A stretch of 64,000 bases of DNA from Osmia lignaria lignaria (taxonomy: Eukaryota > Arthropoda > Insecta > Hymenoptera > Megachilidae). A model generated the notes under the pieces. The model searched no databases, was not told the origin of the DNA, and saw nothing but the letters and a program-made list of their open reading frames with translations. Positions 22,520 to 35,495 of the stretch are shown here, piece after piece (position 1 is the stretch's first letter; each line of letters opens with the position of its first letter). The position numbers and the translations under genes were made by a program. The DNA is taken from NCBI RefSeq assembly GCF_051020975.1, contig NW_027478161.1, positions 2,852,001 through 2,916,000 on the forward strand, in the 5' to 3' direction.

Positions 22520-25500
22520 ATCAAAAAATATCATAGAACATAAATTGTAGGAAACATAATTCTCTACAAAAAAGGTCTCTTAACATTTTGCCATAGCTCG
22601 CTTCGTTTCCGAGATATTTGCAGATATATCTCAAGGGAAGGGGCCTGACGGACATATTTCGAGATATTTCTTCTTCTTGTTGTTCTTCTTCTGCACAGCT
22701 AAGCTGGAAGTGGCATTTACAGCTCGCAATAGTGCACAGTTATCTCAAAGAAAGGGGCCACGGTGTTTCTGTATCTCTATTATGTTGGTGCGGCTTCGGA
22801 ACTTTTAAATATCTCGATATATCTCGAAAACTACCCTTCTGATCAAAAAATATCATAGAACATAAAAAGTAGGAAACTTAATTCTCTACAAAAAAGGTCT
22901 CTTAACATTTTGCCATAGCTCGCTTCGTTTCCGAGATATTTGCAGATTTATCTGAAGGGAAGGGGCCTAACGGACATATTTCGAGATATTTCTTCTTCTT
23001 GTTGTTCTTCTTCTGCACAGCTAAACTGGAAGTGGCATTTCCAGCTCGCAATAGTGCAGAGTTATCTCAAAGAAAGGGGCCACGGTGTTTCTGTATCTCT
23101 ATTATGTTGGTGCGGCTTCGGAACTTTTAAATATCTTGATATATCTCGAGAACTACGCTTCTGATCAAAAAATATCATAGAACATAAAAAGTAGAAAACT
23201 TAATTCTCTACAAAAAAGGTCTCTTAACATTTCGCCATAGCTCGCTTCGTTTCCGAGATATTTGCAGATGTATCTCAAGGGAAGGGGCCTGACGGACATA
23301 TTTCGAGATATTTCTTCTTCTTGTTGTTCTTCTTCTGCACAGCTAAGCTGGAAGTGGCATTTGCGGCTCGCACTAGTGCACAGTTATCTCAAAGAAAGGG
23401 GCCACGGTGTTTCTGTATCTCTATTATATTGGTGCGTCTTCGGAACTTTTCAATATCTCGATATATCTCGAAAACTACGCTTCTGATCAAAAAATATCAT
23501 AGAACATAAATTGTAGGAAACATAATTCTCTACAAAAAACGTCTCTTAACATTTTGCCATAGCTCGCTCCGTTTCCGAGATATTTGCAGATTCAGCTCAA
23601 AGGAACTGGCCTGACGGACATATTTCGAGATATTTCTTCTTCTTGTTGTTCTTCCTCTGCACAGCTAAGCTGGAAGTGGCATTTGCAGCTCGCACTAGTG
23701 CAGAGTTATCTCAAAGAAAGGGGCCACGGTGTTTCTGTATCTCTATTATGTTGGTGCGGCTTCGGAACTTTTACATATCTCGATATATCTCGAAAACTAC
23801 GCTTCTGATCAAAAAATATCATAGAACATAAATTGTAGGAAACATAATTCTCTACAAAAAAGGTCTCTTAACATTTTGCGATAGCTCGCTTCGTTTCCGA
23901 GATATTTGCAGATTTATCTCAAGGGAAGGGGCCTGACGGACATATTTCGAGATATTTCTTCTTCTTGTTGTTCTTCTTCTGCACAGCTAAGCTGGAAGTG
24001 GCATTTGCGGCTCGCACTAGTGCAGAGTTATCTCAAAGAAAGGGGCCACGGTGTTTCTGTACCCCTATTATGTTGGTGCGGCTTCGGAACTTTTAAATAT
24101 CTTGATATATCTCGAGAACTACGCATCTGATCAAAAAATATCATAGAACATAAAAAGTAGGAAACTTAATTCTCTACAAAAAAGGTCTCTTAACATTTTG
24201 CCATAGCTCGCTTCGTTTCCGAGATATTTGCAGATTTATCTCAAGGGAAGGGGCCTGACGGACATATTTCGAGATATTTCTTCTTCTTGTTGTTCTTCTT
24301 CTGCACAGCTAAGCTGGAAGTGGCATTTGCGGGTCGCACTAGTGCAGAGTTATCTCAAAGAAAGGGGCCACGGTGTTTCTGTATCTCTATTATGTTGGTG
24401 CGGCTTCGGAACTTTTAAATATCTCGATATATCTCGAAAACTACGCTTCTGATCAAAAAATATCATAGAACATAAATTGTAGGAAACTTAATTCTCTACA
24501 AAAAAGGTCTCTTAACATTTTGCCATAGCTCTCTTCGTTTCCGAGATATTTGCAGATTTATCTCAAGGGAAGGGGCCTGACGGACATATTTCGAGATATT
24601 TCTTCTTCTTGTTGTTCTTCTGCTGCACAGCTAAGCTGGAAGTGGCATTTGCGGCTCGCACTAGTGCAGAGTTATCTCAAAGAAAGGGGCCACGGTGTTT
24701 CTGTATCTCTATTATGTTGGTGCGGCTTCGGAACTTTTAAATATCTTGATATATCTCGAGAACTACGCATCTGATCAAAAAATATCATAGAACATAAAAA
24801 GTAGGAAACTTAATTCTCTACAAAAAAGGTCTCTTAACATTTTGGCATAGCTCGCTTCGTTTCCGAGATATTTGCAGATTCATCTCAAGGGAAGGGGTCT
24901 GACGGACATATTTCGAGATATTTCTTCTTCTTGTTGTTCTTTCTCTGCACAGCTAAGCTCGAAGTGGCATTTGCAGCTCGCAATAGTGCAGAGTTATCTC
25001 AAAGAAAGAGGCCACGGTGTTTCTGTACCTCTATTATGTTGGTGCAGCTTCGGAACTTTTAAATATCTTGATATATCTCGAGAACTACGCATCTGATCAA
25101 AAAATATCGTCGAACATAAAAAGTAGGAAACTTAATTCTCTACAAAAAAGGTCTGTTAACATTTTGCCATAGCTCGCTTCGTTTCCGAGATATTTGCAGA
25201 TTTATCTCAAGGGAAGTGGCCTGACGGACATATTTCGAGATATTTCTTCTTCTTGTTGTTCTTCTTCTGCACAGCTAAGCTGGAAGTAGCATTTGCAGCT
25301 CGCAATAGTGCAGAGTTATCCCAAAGAAAGGGGCCACGGTGTTTCTGTATCTCTATTATGTTGGTGCGGCTTCGGAACCTTTAAATATCTCGATATATCT
25401 CGAAAACTACGCTTCTGATAAAAAATATCATACAACATAAAAAGTAGGAAACTTAATTCTCTACAAAAAAGGTCTCTTAACGTTTTGCAATAGCTCGCTT

Positions 25501-25828
25501 CGTTTCCGAGATATTTGCAGATTTATCTCAAGGGAAGGGTCCTGACGGACATATTTCGAGATATTTCTTCTTCTTGTTGTTCTTCTTCTGCACAGCTAAA
25601 CTGGAAGTGGCATTTCCAGCTCGCAATAGTGCAGAGTTATTCCAAAGAAAGGGGCCACGATGTTTCTGTATCTCTATTATGTTGGTGCGGCTTCGGAACT
25701 TTTAAATATCTCGATATATCTCGAAAACTACGCTTCTGATCAAAAAATATCATAGAACATAAATTGTAGGAAACATAATTCTCTACAAAAAAGGTCGCTT
25801 AACATTTTGCCATAGCTCGCTTCGTTTC
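22520..25828 (+). repeat. 3.3-kb block copied to about 31,213-34,521 (27 monomers away)
   Basis: Monomers 71-81 track 98-108 at an offset of 8,693 bp (27 monomers minus 1). Shared private markers are AGTAGAAAACTT, GCAGATGTATCTC, ATTATATTGG, TTTTACATATC, TTTGCGATAGC, CTTCTGCTGCAC, TTTTGGCATAGC with GATTCATCTC, the 1-bp deletion GATAAAAAATATC, TAACGTTTTGCAATAGC and GTTATTCCAAAG. The match ends at CCGCGATATT (25,831) versus CCGAGATATT. One patch inside the right copy (33,784-34,021) does not match and is listed separately. Confidence 0.8.
25410..25440 (+). repeat. Monomer junction with 1-bp deletion (first copy)
   Basis: The C of GATCAAAAAATATC is missing, giving GATAAAAAATATCATACAAC. This returns the array phase to that of the first 7 kb. 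The same deletion, with the same CATACAAC neighbour, recurs near 34,110, so the two are copies of one event. Confidence 0.85.
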
Positions 25829-26480
25829 CGCGATATTTGCAGATTTATCTCAAGGGAAGGGGCCTGACGGACATATTTCGAGATATTTCTTCTTCTTGTT
25901 GTTCTTCTTCTGCACAGCTAAGCTCGAAGCGGCATTTGCAGCTCGCAATAGTGCAGAGTTATCTCAAAGAAAGAGGCCACGGTGTTTCTGTACCTCTATT
26001 ATGTTGGTGCAGCTTCGGAACTTTTAAATATCTTGATATATCTCGAGAACTACGCATCTGATCAAAAAATATCATCGAACATAAAAAGTAGGAAACTTAA
26101 TTCTCTACAAAAAAGGTCTCTAAACATTTTGCCATAGCTCGCTTCGTTTCCGAGATATTTGCAGATTTATCTCAAGGGAAGTGGCCTGACGGACATATTT
26201 CGAGATATTTCTTCTTCTTGTTGTTCTTCTTCTGCACAGCTAAGCTGGAAGTGGCATTTCCACCTCGCAATAGTGCAGAGTTATCTCAATGAAAGGGGCC
26301 ACGGTGTTTCTGTATCTCTATTATGTTGGTGCGGCTTCGGAACTTTTAAATATCTTGATATATCTCGAGAACTACGCATCTGATCAAAAAATATCATAGA
26401 ACATAAAAAGTAGGAAACTTAATTCTCTACAAAAAAGGTCTCATAACATTTTGCCATAGCTCGCTTCGTTTCCGAGATAT

Positions 26481-28412
26481 TTGCATATTTATCTCAAGGG
26501 AAGGGGCCTGACGGACATATTTCGAGATATTTCTTCTTCTTGTTGTTCTTCTTCTGCACAACTAAGCTGGAAGTGGCATTTGCAGGTCGCAATAGTGCAG
26601 AGTTATCTCAAAGAAAGGGGCCACGGTGTTTCTTTATCTCTATTATGTTGGTGCGGCTTCGGAACTTTTAAATATCTCGATATATCTCGAAAACTACGCT
26701 TCTGATCAAAAAATATCATAGAAGATAAATTGTAGGAAACATAATTCTCTACAAAAAAGGTCTCTTAACATTTTGCCATAGCTCGCTTCGTTTCCGAGAT
26801 ATTTGCAGATTTATCTCAAGGGAAGGGGCCTGACGGACATATTTCGAGATATTTCTTCTTCTTGTTGTTCTTCTTCTGCACAGCTAAGCTGGAAGTGGCA
26901 TTTGCGGCTCTCACTAGTGCAGAGTTATCTCAAAGAAAGGGGCCTCGGTGTTTCTGTATCTCTATTATGTTGGTGCGGCTTCGGAACTTTTAAATATCTC
27001 GATATATCTCGAAAACTACGCTTCTGATCAAAAAATATCATAGAACATAAATTGTAGGAAACATAATTCTCTACAAAAAAGGTCTCTTAACATTTTGCCA
27101 TAGCTCGCTTCGTTTCCGAGATATTTGCAGATATATCTCAAGGGAAGGGGCCTGACGGACATATTTCGAGATATTTCTTCTTCTTGTTGTTCTTCTTCTG
27201 CACAGCTAAGCTGGAAGTGGCATTTACAGCTCGCAATAGTGCACAGTTATCTCAAAGAAAGGGGCCACGGTGTTTCTGTATCTCTATTATGTTGGTGCGG
27301 CTTCGGAACTTTTAAATATCTCGATATATCTCGAAAACTACGCTTCTGATCAAAAAATATCATAGAACATAAAAAGTAGGAAACTTAATTCTCTACAAAA
27401 AAGGTCTCTTAACATTTCGCCATAGCTCGCTTCGTTTCCGAGATATTTGCAGATGTATCTCAAGGGAAGGGGCCTGACGGACATATTTCGAGATATTTCT
27501 TCTTCTTGTTGTTCTTCTTCTGCACAGCTAAGCTGGAAGTGGCATTTGCGGCTCGCACTAGTGCACAGTTATCTCAAAGAAAGGGGCCACGGTGTTTCTG
27601 TATCTCTATTATATTGGTGCGTCTTCGGAACTTTTAAATATCTCGATATATCTCGAAAACTACGCTTCTGATCAAAAAATATCATAGAACATAAATTGTA
27701 GGAAACATAATTCTCTACAAAAAACGTCTCTTAACATTTTGCCATAGCTCGCTCCGTTTCCGAGATATTTGCAGATTCAGCTCAAAGGAACTGGCCTGAC
27801 GGACATATTTCGAGATATTTCTTCTTCTTGTTGTTCTTCCTCTGCACAGCTAAGCTGGAAGTGGCATTTGCAGCTCGCACTAGTGCAGAGTTATCTCAAA
27901 GAAAGGGGCCACGGTGTTTCTGTATCTCTATTATGTTGGTGCGGCTTCGGAACTTTTACATATCTCGATATATCTCGAAAACTACGCTTCTGATCAAAAA
28001 ATATCATAGAACATAAATTGTAGGAAACATAATTCTCTACAAAAAAGGTCTCTTAACATTTTGCGATAGCTCGCTTCGTTTCCGAGATATTTGCAGATTT
28101 ATCTCAAGGGAAGGGGCCTGACGGACATATTTCGAGATATTTCTTCTTCTTGTTGTTCTTCTTCTGCACAGCTAAGCTGGAAGTGGCATTTGCGGCTCGC
28201 ACTAGTGCAGAGTTATCTCAAAGAAAGGGGCCACGGTGTTTCTGTATCCCTATTATGTTGGTGCGGCTTCGGAACTTTTAAATATCTTGATATATCTCGA
28301 GAACTACGCATCTGATCAAAAAATATCATAGAACATAAAAAGTAGGAAACTTAATTCTCTACAAAAAAGGTCTCGTAACATTTTGCCATAGCTCGCTTCG
28401 TTTCCGAGATAT
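26481..28412 (+). repeat. Higher-order repeat copy 1 of 3, six monomers (A-B-C-D-E-F)
   Basis: Monomers 83-88 form the first copy of an HOR that has seven monomers in its other two copies. Types by marker are A: GCATATTTATCTC with TTTCTTTATC; B: GCGGCTCTCAC; C: ATTTACAGCTCGC with GTGCACAG; D: GCAGATGTATCTC with TATATTGGTGCGTC; E: CAGCTCAAAGGAACTGG with TTTTACATATC; F: TTTGCGATAGC. The X monomer found between C and D in the later copies is absent here. Differences noticed are GGCCTCGG in B and TCTCATAAC before A. Confidence 0.85.
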
Positions 28413-30666
28413 TTGCATATTTATCTCAAGGGAAGGGGCCTGACGGACATATTTCGAGATATTTCTTCTTCTTGTTGTTCTTCTTCTGCACAACTAAGCT
28501 GGAAGTGGCATTTGCAGGTCGCAATAGTGCAGAGTTATCTCAAAGAAAGGGGCCACGGTGTTTCTTTATCTCTATTATGTTGGTGCGGCTTCGGAACTTT
28601 TAAATATCTCGATATATCTCGAAAACTACGCTTCTGATCAAAAAATATCATAGAAGATAAATTGTAGGAAACATAATTCTCTACAAAAAAGGTCTCTTAA
28701 CATTTTGCCATAGCTCGCTTCGTTTCCGAGATATTTGCAGATTTATCTCAAGGGAAGGGGCCTGACGGACATATTTCGAGATATTTCTTCTTCTTGTTGT
28801 TCTTCTTCTGCACAGCTAAGCTGGAAGTGGCATTTGCGGCTCTCACTAGTGCAGAGTTATCTCAAAGAAAGGGGCCACGGTGTTTCTGTATCTCTATTAT
28901 GTTGGTGCGGCTTCGGAACTTTTAAATATCTCGATATATCTCGAAAACTACGCTTCTGATCAAAAAATATCATAGAACATAAATTGTAGGAAACATAATT
29001 CTCTACAAAAAAGGTCTCTTAACATTTTGCCATAGCTCGCTTCGTTTCCGAGATATTTGCAGATATATCTCAAGGGAAGGGGCCTGACGGACATATTTCG
29101 AGATATTTCTTCTTCTTGTTGTTCTTCTTCTGCACAGCTAAGCTGGAAGTGGCATTTACAGCTCGCAATAGTGCACAGTTATCTCAAAGAAAGGGGCCAC
29201 GGTGTTTCTGTATCTCTATTATGTTGGTGCGGCTTCGGAACTTTTAAATATCTCGATATATCTCGAAAACTACGCTTCTGATCAAAAAATATCATAGAAC
29301 ATAAAAAGTAGGAAACTTAATTCTCTACAAAAAAGGTCTCTTAACATTTTGCCATAGCTCGCTTCGTTTCCGAGATATTTGCAGATTTATCTGAAGGGAA
29401 GGGGCCTAACGGACATATTTCGAGATATTTCTTCTTCTTGTTGTTCTTCTTCTGCACAGCTAAACTGCAAGTGGCATTTCCAGCTCGCAATAGTGCAGAG
29501 TTATCTCAAAGAAAGGGGCCACGGTGTTTCTGTATCTCTATTATGTTGGTGCGGCTTCGGAACTTTTAAATATCTCGATATATCTCGAAAACTACGCTTC
29601 TGATCAAAAAATATCATAGAACATAAAAAGTAGGAAACTTAATTCTCTACAAAAAAGGTCTCTTAACATTTCGCCATAGCTCGCTTCGTTTCCGAGATAT
29701 TTGCAGATGTATCTCAAGGGAAGGGGCCTGACGGACATATTTCGAGATATTTCTTCTTCTTGTTGTTCTTCTTCTGCACAGCTAAGCTGGAAGTGGCATT
29801 TGCGGCTCGCACTAGTGCACAGTTATCTCAAAGAAAGGGGCCACGGTGTTTCTGTATCTCTATTATATTGGTGCGTCTTCGGAACTTTTAAATATCTCGA
29901 TATATCTCGAAAACTACGCTTCTGATCAAAAAATATCATAGAACATAAATTGTAGGAAACATAATTCTCTACAAAAAACGTCTCTTAACATTTTGCCATA
30001 GCTCGCTCCGTTTCCGAGATATTTGCAGATTCAGCTCAAAGGAACTGGCCTGACGGACATATTTCGAGATATTTCTTCTTCTTGTTGTTCTTCCTCTGCA
30101 CAGCTAAGCTGGAAGTGGCATTTGCAGCTCGCACTAGTGCAGAGTTATCTCAAAGAAAGGGGCCACGGTGTTTCTGTATCTCTATTATGTTGGTGCGGCT
30201 TCGGAACTTTTACATATCTCGATATATCTCGAAAACTACGCTTCTGATCAAAAAATATCATAGAACATAAATTGTAGGAAACATAATTCTCTACAAAAAA
30301 GGTCTCTTAACATTTTGCGATAGCTCGCTTCGTTTCCGAGATATTTGCAGATTTATCTCAAGGGAAGGGGCCTGACGGACATATTTCGAGATATTTCTTC
30401 TTCTTGTTGTTCTTCTTCTGCACAGCTAAGCTGGAAGTGGCATTTGCGGCTCGCACTAGTGCAGAGTTATCTCAAAGAAAGGGGCCACGGTGTTTCTGTA
30501 TCCCTATAATGTTGGTGCGGCTTCGGAACTTTTAAATATCTTGATATATCTCGAGAACTACGCATCTGATCAAAAAATATCATAGAACATAAAAAGTAGG
30601 AAACTTAATTCTCTACAAAAAAGGTCTCGTAACATTTTGCCATAGCTCGCTTCGTTTCCGAGATAT
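28413..30666 (+). repeat. Higher-order repeat copy 2 of 3, seven monomers (2,254 bp)
   Basis: Monomers 89-95 read A-B-C-X-D-E-F. X (29,379) carries TATCTGAAGGG, CCTAACGG, GCTAAACTGCAAG and ATTTCCAGCTCGC. This copy and the next correspond monomer by monomer at an exact 2,254-bp offset. A TCTCGTAAC variant precedes A in both. F here has a private CCTATAATG near 30,505. Confidence 0.88.
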
Positions 30667-32920
30667 TTGCATATTTATCTCAAGGGAAGGGGCCTGACGG
30701 ACATATTTCGAGATATTTCTTCTTCTTGTTGTTCTTCTTCTGCACAACTAAGCTGGAAGTGGCATTTGCAGGTCGCAATAGTGCAGAGTTATCTCAAAGA
30801 AAGGGGCCACGGTGTTTCTTTATCTCTATTATGTTGGTGCGGCTTCGGAACTTTTAAATATCTCGATATATCTCGAAAACTACGCTTCTGATCAAAAAAT
30901 ATCATAGAAGATAAATTGTAGGAAACATAATTCTCTACAAAAAAGGTCTCTTAACATTTTGCCATAGCTCGCTTCGTTTCCGAGATATTTGCAGATTTAT
31001 CTCAAGGGAAGGGGCCTGACGGACATATTTCGAGATATTTCTTCTTCTTGTTGTTCTTCTTCTGCACAGCTAAGCTGGAAGTGGCATTTGCGGCTCTCAC
31101 TAGTGCAGAGTTATCTCAAAGAAAGGGGCCACGGTGTTTCTGTATCTCTATTATGTTGGTGCGGCTTCGGAACTTTTAAATATCTCGATATATCTCGAAA
31201 ACTACGCTTCTGATCAAAAAATATCATAGAACATAAATTGTAGGAAACATAATTCTCTACAAAAAAGGTCTCTTAACATTTTGCCATAGCTCGCTTCGTT
31301 TCCGAGATATTTGCAGATATATCTCAAGGGAAGGGGCCTGACGGACATATTTCGAGATATTTCTTCTTCTTGTTGTTCTTCTTCTGCACAGCTAAGCTGG
31401 AAGTGGCATTTACAGCTCGCAATAGTGCACAGTTATCTCAAAGAAAGGGGCCACGGTGTTTCTGTATCTCTATTATGTTGGTGCGGCTTCGGAACTTTTA
31501 AATATCTCGATATATCTCGAAAACTACGCTTCTGATCAAAAAATATCATAGAACATAAAAAGTAGGAAACTTAATTCTCTACAAAAAAGGTCTCTTAACA
31601 TTTTGCCATAGCTCGCTTCGTTTCCGAGATATTTGCAGATTTATCTGAAGGGAAGGGGCCTAACGGACATATTTCGAGATATTTCTTCTTCTTGTTGTTC
31701 TTCTTCTGCATAGCTAAACTGCAAGTGGCATTTCCAGCTCGCAATAGTGCAGAGTTATCTCAAAGAAAGGGGCCACGGTGTTTCTGTATCTCTATTATGT
31801 TGGTGCGGCTTCGGAACTTTTAAATATCTTGATATATCTCGAGAACTACGCTTCTGATCAAAAAATATCATAGAACATAAAAAGTAGAAAACTTAATTCT
31901 CTACAAAAAAGGTCTCTTAACATTTCGCCATAGCTCGCTTCGTTTCCGAGATATTTGCAGATGTATCTCAAGGGAAGGGGCCTGACGGACATATTTCGAG
32001 ATATTTCTTCTTCTTGTTGTTCTTCTTCTGCACAGCTAAGCTGGAAGTGGCATTTGCGGCTCGCACTAGTGCACAGTTATCTCAAAGAAAGGGGCCACGG
32101 TGTTTCTGTATCTCTATTATATTGGTGCGTCTTCGGAACTTTTAAATATCTCGATATATCTCGAAAACTACGCTTCTGATCAAAAAATATCATAGAACAT
32201 AAATTGTAGGAAACATAATTCTCTACAAAAAACGTCTCTTAACATTTTGCCATAGCTCGCTCCGTTTCCGAGATATTTGCAGATTCAGCTCAAAGGAACT
32301 GGCCTGACGGACATATTTCGAGATATTTCTTCTTCTTGTTGTTCTTCCTCTGCACAGCTAAGCTGGAAGTGGCATTTGCAGCTCGCACTAGTGCAGAGTT
32401 ATCTCAAAGAAAGGGGCCACGGTGTTTCTGTATCTCTATTATGTTGGTGCGGCTTCGGAACTTTTACATATCTCGATATATCTCGAAAACTACGCTTCTG
32501 ATCAAAAAATATCATAGAACATAAATTGTAGGAAACATAATTCTCTACAAAAAAGGTCTCTTAACATTTTGCGATAGCTCGCTTCGTTTCCGAGATATTT
32601 GCAGATTTATCTCAAGGGAAGGGGCCTGACGGACATATTTCGAGATATTTCTTCTTCTTGTTGTTCTTCTTCTGCACAGCTAAGCTGGAAGTGGCATTTG
32701 CGGCTCGCACTAGTGCAGAGTTATCTCAAAGAAAGGGGCCACGGTGTTTCTGTATCCCTATTATGTTGGTGCGGCTTCGGAACTTTTAAATATCTTGATA
32801 TATCTCGAGAACTACGCATCTGATCAAAAAATATCATAGAACATAAAAAGTAGGAAACTTAATTCTCTACAAAAAAGGTCTCTTAACATTTTGCCATAGC
32901 TCGCTTCGTTTCCGAGATAT
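30667..32920 (+). repeat. Higher-order repeat copy 3 of 3, seven monomers (2,254 bp)
   Basis: Monomers 96-102 repeat A-B-C-X-D-E-F. X (31,633) has a private GCATAGCTAAACTGC, and its tail switches to CTTGATATATCTCGAGAAC with AGTAGAAAAC, matching monomer 72 (22,940) and not the X of copy 2. After F the array does not return to A; it continues like 24,228 onwards. This copy is thus where the 7-mer HOR and the 27-monomer-offset block meet. Confidence 0.85.
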
Positions 32921-33783
32921 TTGCAGATTTATCTCAAGGGAAGGGGCCTGACGGACATATTTCGAGATATTTCTTCTTCTTGTTGTTCTTCTTCTGCACA
33001 GCTAAGCTGGAAGTGGCATTTGCGGCTCGCACTAGTGCAGAGTTATCTCAAAGAAAGGGGCCACGGTGTTTCTGTATCTCTATTATGTTGGTGCGGCTTC
33101 GGAACTTTTAAATATCTCGATATATCTCGAAAACTACGCTTCTGATCAAAAAATATCATAGAACATAAATTGTAGGAAACTTAATTCTCTACAAAAAAGG
33201 TCTCTTAACATTTTGCCATAGCTCTCTTCGTTTCCGAGATATTTGCAGATTTATCTCAAGGGAAGGGGCCTGACGGACATATTTCGAGATATTTCTTCTT
33301 CTTGTTGTTCTTCTGCTGCACAGCTAAGCTGGAAGTGGCATTTGCGGCTCGCACTAGTGCAGAGTTATCTCAAAGAAAGGGGCCACGGTGTTTCTGTATC
33401 TCCATTATGTTGGTGCGGCTTCGGAACTTTTAAATATCTTGATATATCTCGAGAACTACGCATCTGATCAAAAAATATCATAGAACATAAAAAGTAGGAA
33501 ACTTAATTCTCTACAAAAAAGGTCTCTTAACATTTTGGCATAGCTCGCTTCGTTTCCGAGATATTTGCAGATTCATCTCAAGGGAAGGGGTCTGACGGAC
33601 ATATTTCGAGATATTTCTTCTTCTTGTTGTTCTTTCTCTGCACAGCTAAGCTCGAAGTGGCATTTGCAGCTCGCAATAGTGCAGAGTTATCTCAAAGAAA
33701 GAGGCCACGGTGTTTCTGTACCTCTATTATGTTGGTGCAGCTTCGGAACTTTTAAATATCTTGATATATCTCGAGAACTACGC

Positions 33784-34021
33784 GTCTGATCAAAAAATAT
33801 CATAGAACATAAAAAGTAGGAAACATAATTCTCTACAAAAAAGGTCTCTTAACATTTTGCCATAGCTCGCTTCGTTTCCGAGATATTTGCAGATTTATCT
33901 CAAGGGAAGGGGCCTGACGGACATATTTCGAGATATTTCTTCTTCTTGATGTTCCTCTTCTGCACAGCTAAGCTGGAAGTGGCATTTGCAGCTCGCAATT
34001 GTGCAGAGTTATCTCAAAGAG
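33784..34021 (+). repeat. Gene-conversion-like patch spanning monomers 105-106
   Basis: Flanking sequence on both sides matches 24,872-25,090 and 25,379 onwards at a constant offset of 8,693 bp. Inside the patch the sequence instead has CGCGTCTG (G at 33,784), AGTAGGAAACATAATTC, TTCTTGATGTTCC, CGCAATTGTG and CAAAGAGAGG (G at 34,021). That combination is the AAAGGAGCC-tail plus GATGTTCC-monomer pairing found at 42,580-43,200 and other sites further right. The original sequence resumes by GAACCTTT (34,072). Confidence 0.78.
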
Positions 34022-34104
34022 AGGGGCCACGGTGTTTCTGTATCTCTATTATGTTGGTGCGGCTTCGGAACCTTTAAATATCTCGATATATCTCGAAAAC
34101 TACG

Positions 34105-34132
34105 CTTCTGATAAAAAATATCATACAACATA
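34105..34132 (+). repeat. Monomer junction with 1-bp deletion (second copy)
   Basis: GATAAAAAATATCATACAAC repeats the deletion seen near 25,420, with the same flanks on its right. It lies just outside the conversion-like patch and supports descent of the two 3.3-kb blocks from one source. Confidence 0.85.
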
Positions 34133-35173
34133 AAAAGTAGGAAACTTAATTCTCTACAAAAAAGGTCTCTTAACGTTTTGCAATAGCTCGCTTCGTTTCC
34201 GAGATATTTGCAGATTTATCTCAAGGGAAGGGTCCTGACGGACATATTTCGAGATATTTCTTCTTCTTGTTGTTCTTCTTCTGCACAGCTAAACTGGAAG
34301 TGGCATTTCCAGCTCGCAATAGTGCAGAGTTATTCCAAAGAAAGGGGCCACGATGTTTCTGTATCTCTATTATGTTGGTGCGGCTTCGGAACTTTTAAAT
34401 ATCTCGATATATCTCGAAAACTACGCTTCTGATCAAAAAATATCATAGAACATAAATTGTAGGAAACATAATTCTCTACAAAAAAGGTCGCTTAACATTT
34501 TGCCATAGCTCGCTTCGTTTCCGAGATATTTGCAGATTTATCTCAAGGGAAGGGGCCTGACGGACATATTTCGAGATATTTCTTCTTCTTGTTGTTCTTC
34601 TTCTGCACAGCTAAGCTGGAAGTGGCATTTGCGGCTCGCACTAGTGCAGAGTTATCTCAAAGAAAGGGGCCACGGTGTTTCTGTATCTCTATTATGTTGG
34701 TGCGGCTTCGGAACTTTTAAATATCTCGATATATCTCGAAAACTACGCTTCTGATCAAAAAATATCATAGAACATAAATTGTAGGAAACATAATTCTCTA
34801 CAAAAAAGGTCTCTTCACATTTTGCCATAGCTCGCTTCGTTTCCGAGATATTTGCAGATATATCTCAAGGGAAGGGGCCTGACGGACATATTTCGAGATA
34901 TTTCTTCTTCTTGTTGTTCTTCTTCTGCACAGCTAAGCTGGAAGTGGCATTTGCAGCTCGCAATAGTGCATAGCTATCTGAAAGAAAGGGGCCACGGTGT
35001 TTCTGTATCTCTATTATGTTGGTGCGGCTTCGGAACTTTTAAATATCTTGATATATCTCGAGAACTACGCATCTGATCAAAAAATATCATAGAACATAAA
35101 AAGTAGGAAACCTAATTCTCTACAAAAAAGGTCTCTTAACATTTTGCCATAGCTCTCTTCGTTTCCGAGATAT

Positions 35174-35495
35174 TTGCAGATTTATCTCAAGGGAAGGGGC
35201 CTGACGGACATATTTCGAGATATTTCTTCTTCTTGTTGTTCTTCTTCTGTACAGCTAAGCTGAAAGCGGCATTTGCAGCTCGCAATAGTGCAGAGCTATC
35301 TCAAAGAAAGGGGCCACGGTGTTTCTGTATCTCTATTATGTTGGTGCGGCTTCGGAACTTTTAAATATCTCGATATATCTCGAGAACTACGCATCTGATC
35401 AAAAAATATCATAGAACATAAAAAGTAGGAAACTTAATTCTCTACAAAAAACGTCTCTTAACATTTTGCCATAGCTCGCTTCGTTTCCGAGATAT
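35174..35495 (+). repeat. TGTACAG subfamily (example; 13 members)
   Basis: Members have TCTGTACAGCTAAGCTGAAAG in place of TCTGCACAGCTAAGCTGGAAG, often with CTCTCTTCG upstream and GAGCTATCTC. Starts: 5873, 35174, 36784, 39360, 40970, 43546, 45478, 48054, 49664, 50952, 53206, 57070 and 59002. All but the first lie right of 35 kb. CTGAAAG introduces an in-frame TGA in the recurring open frame. Confidence 0.85.
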
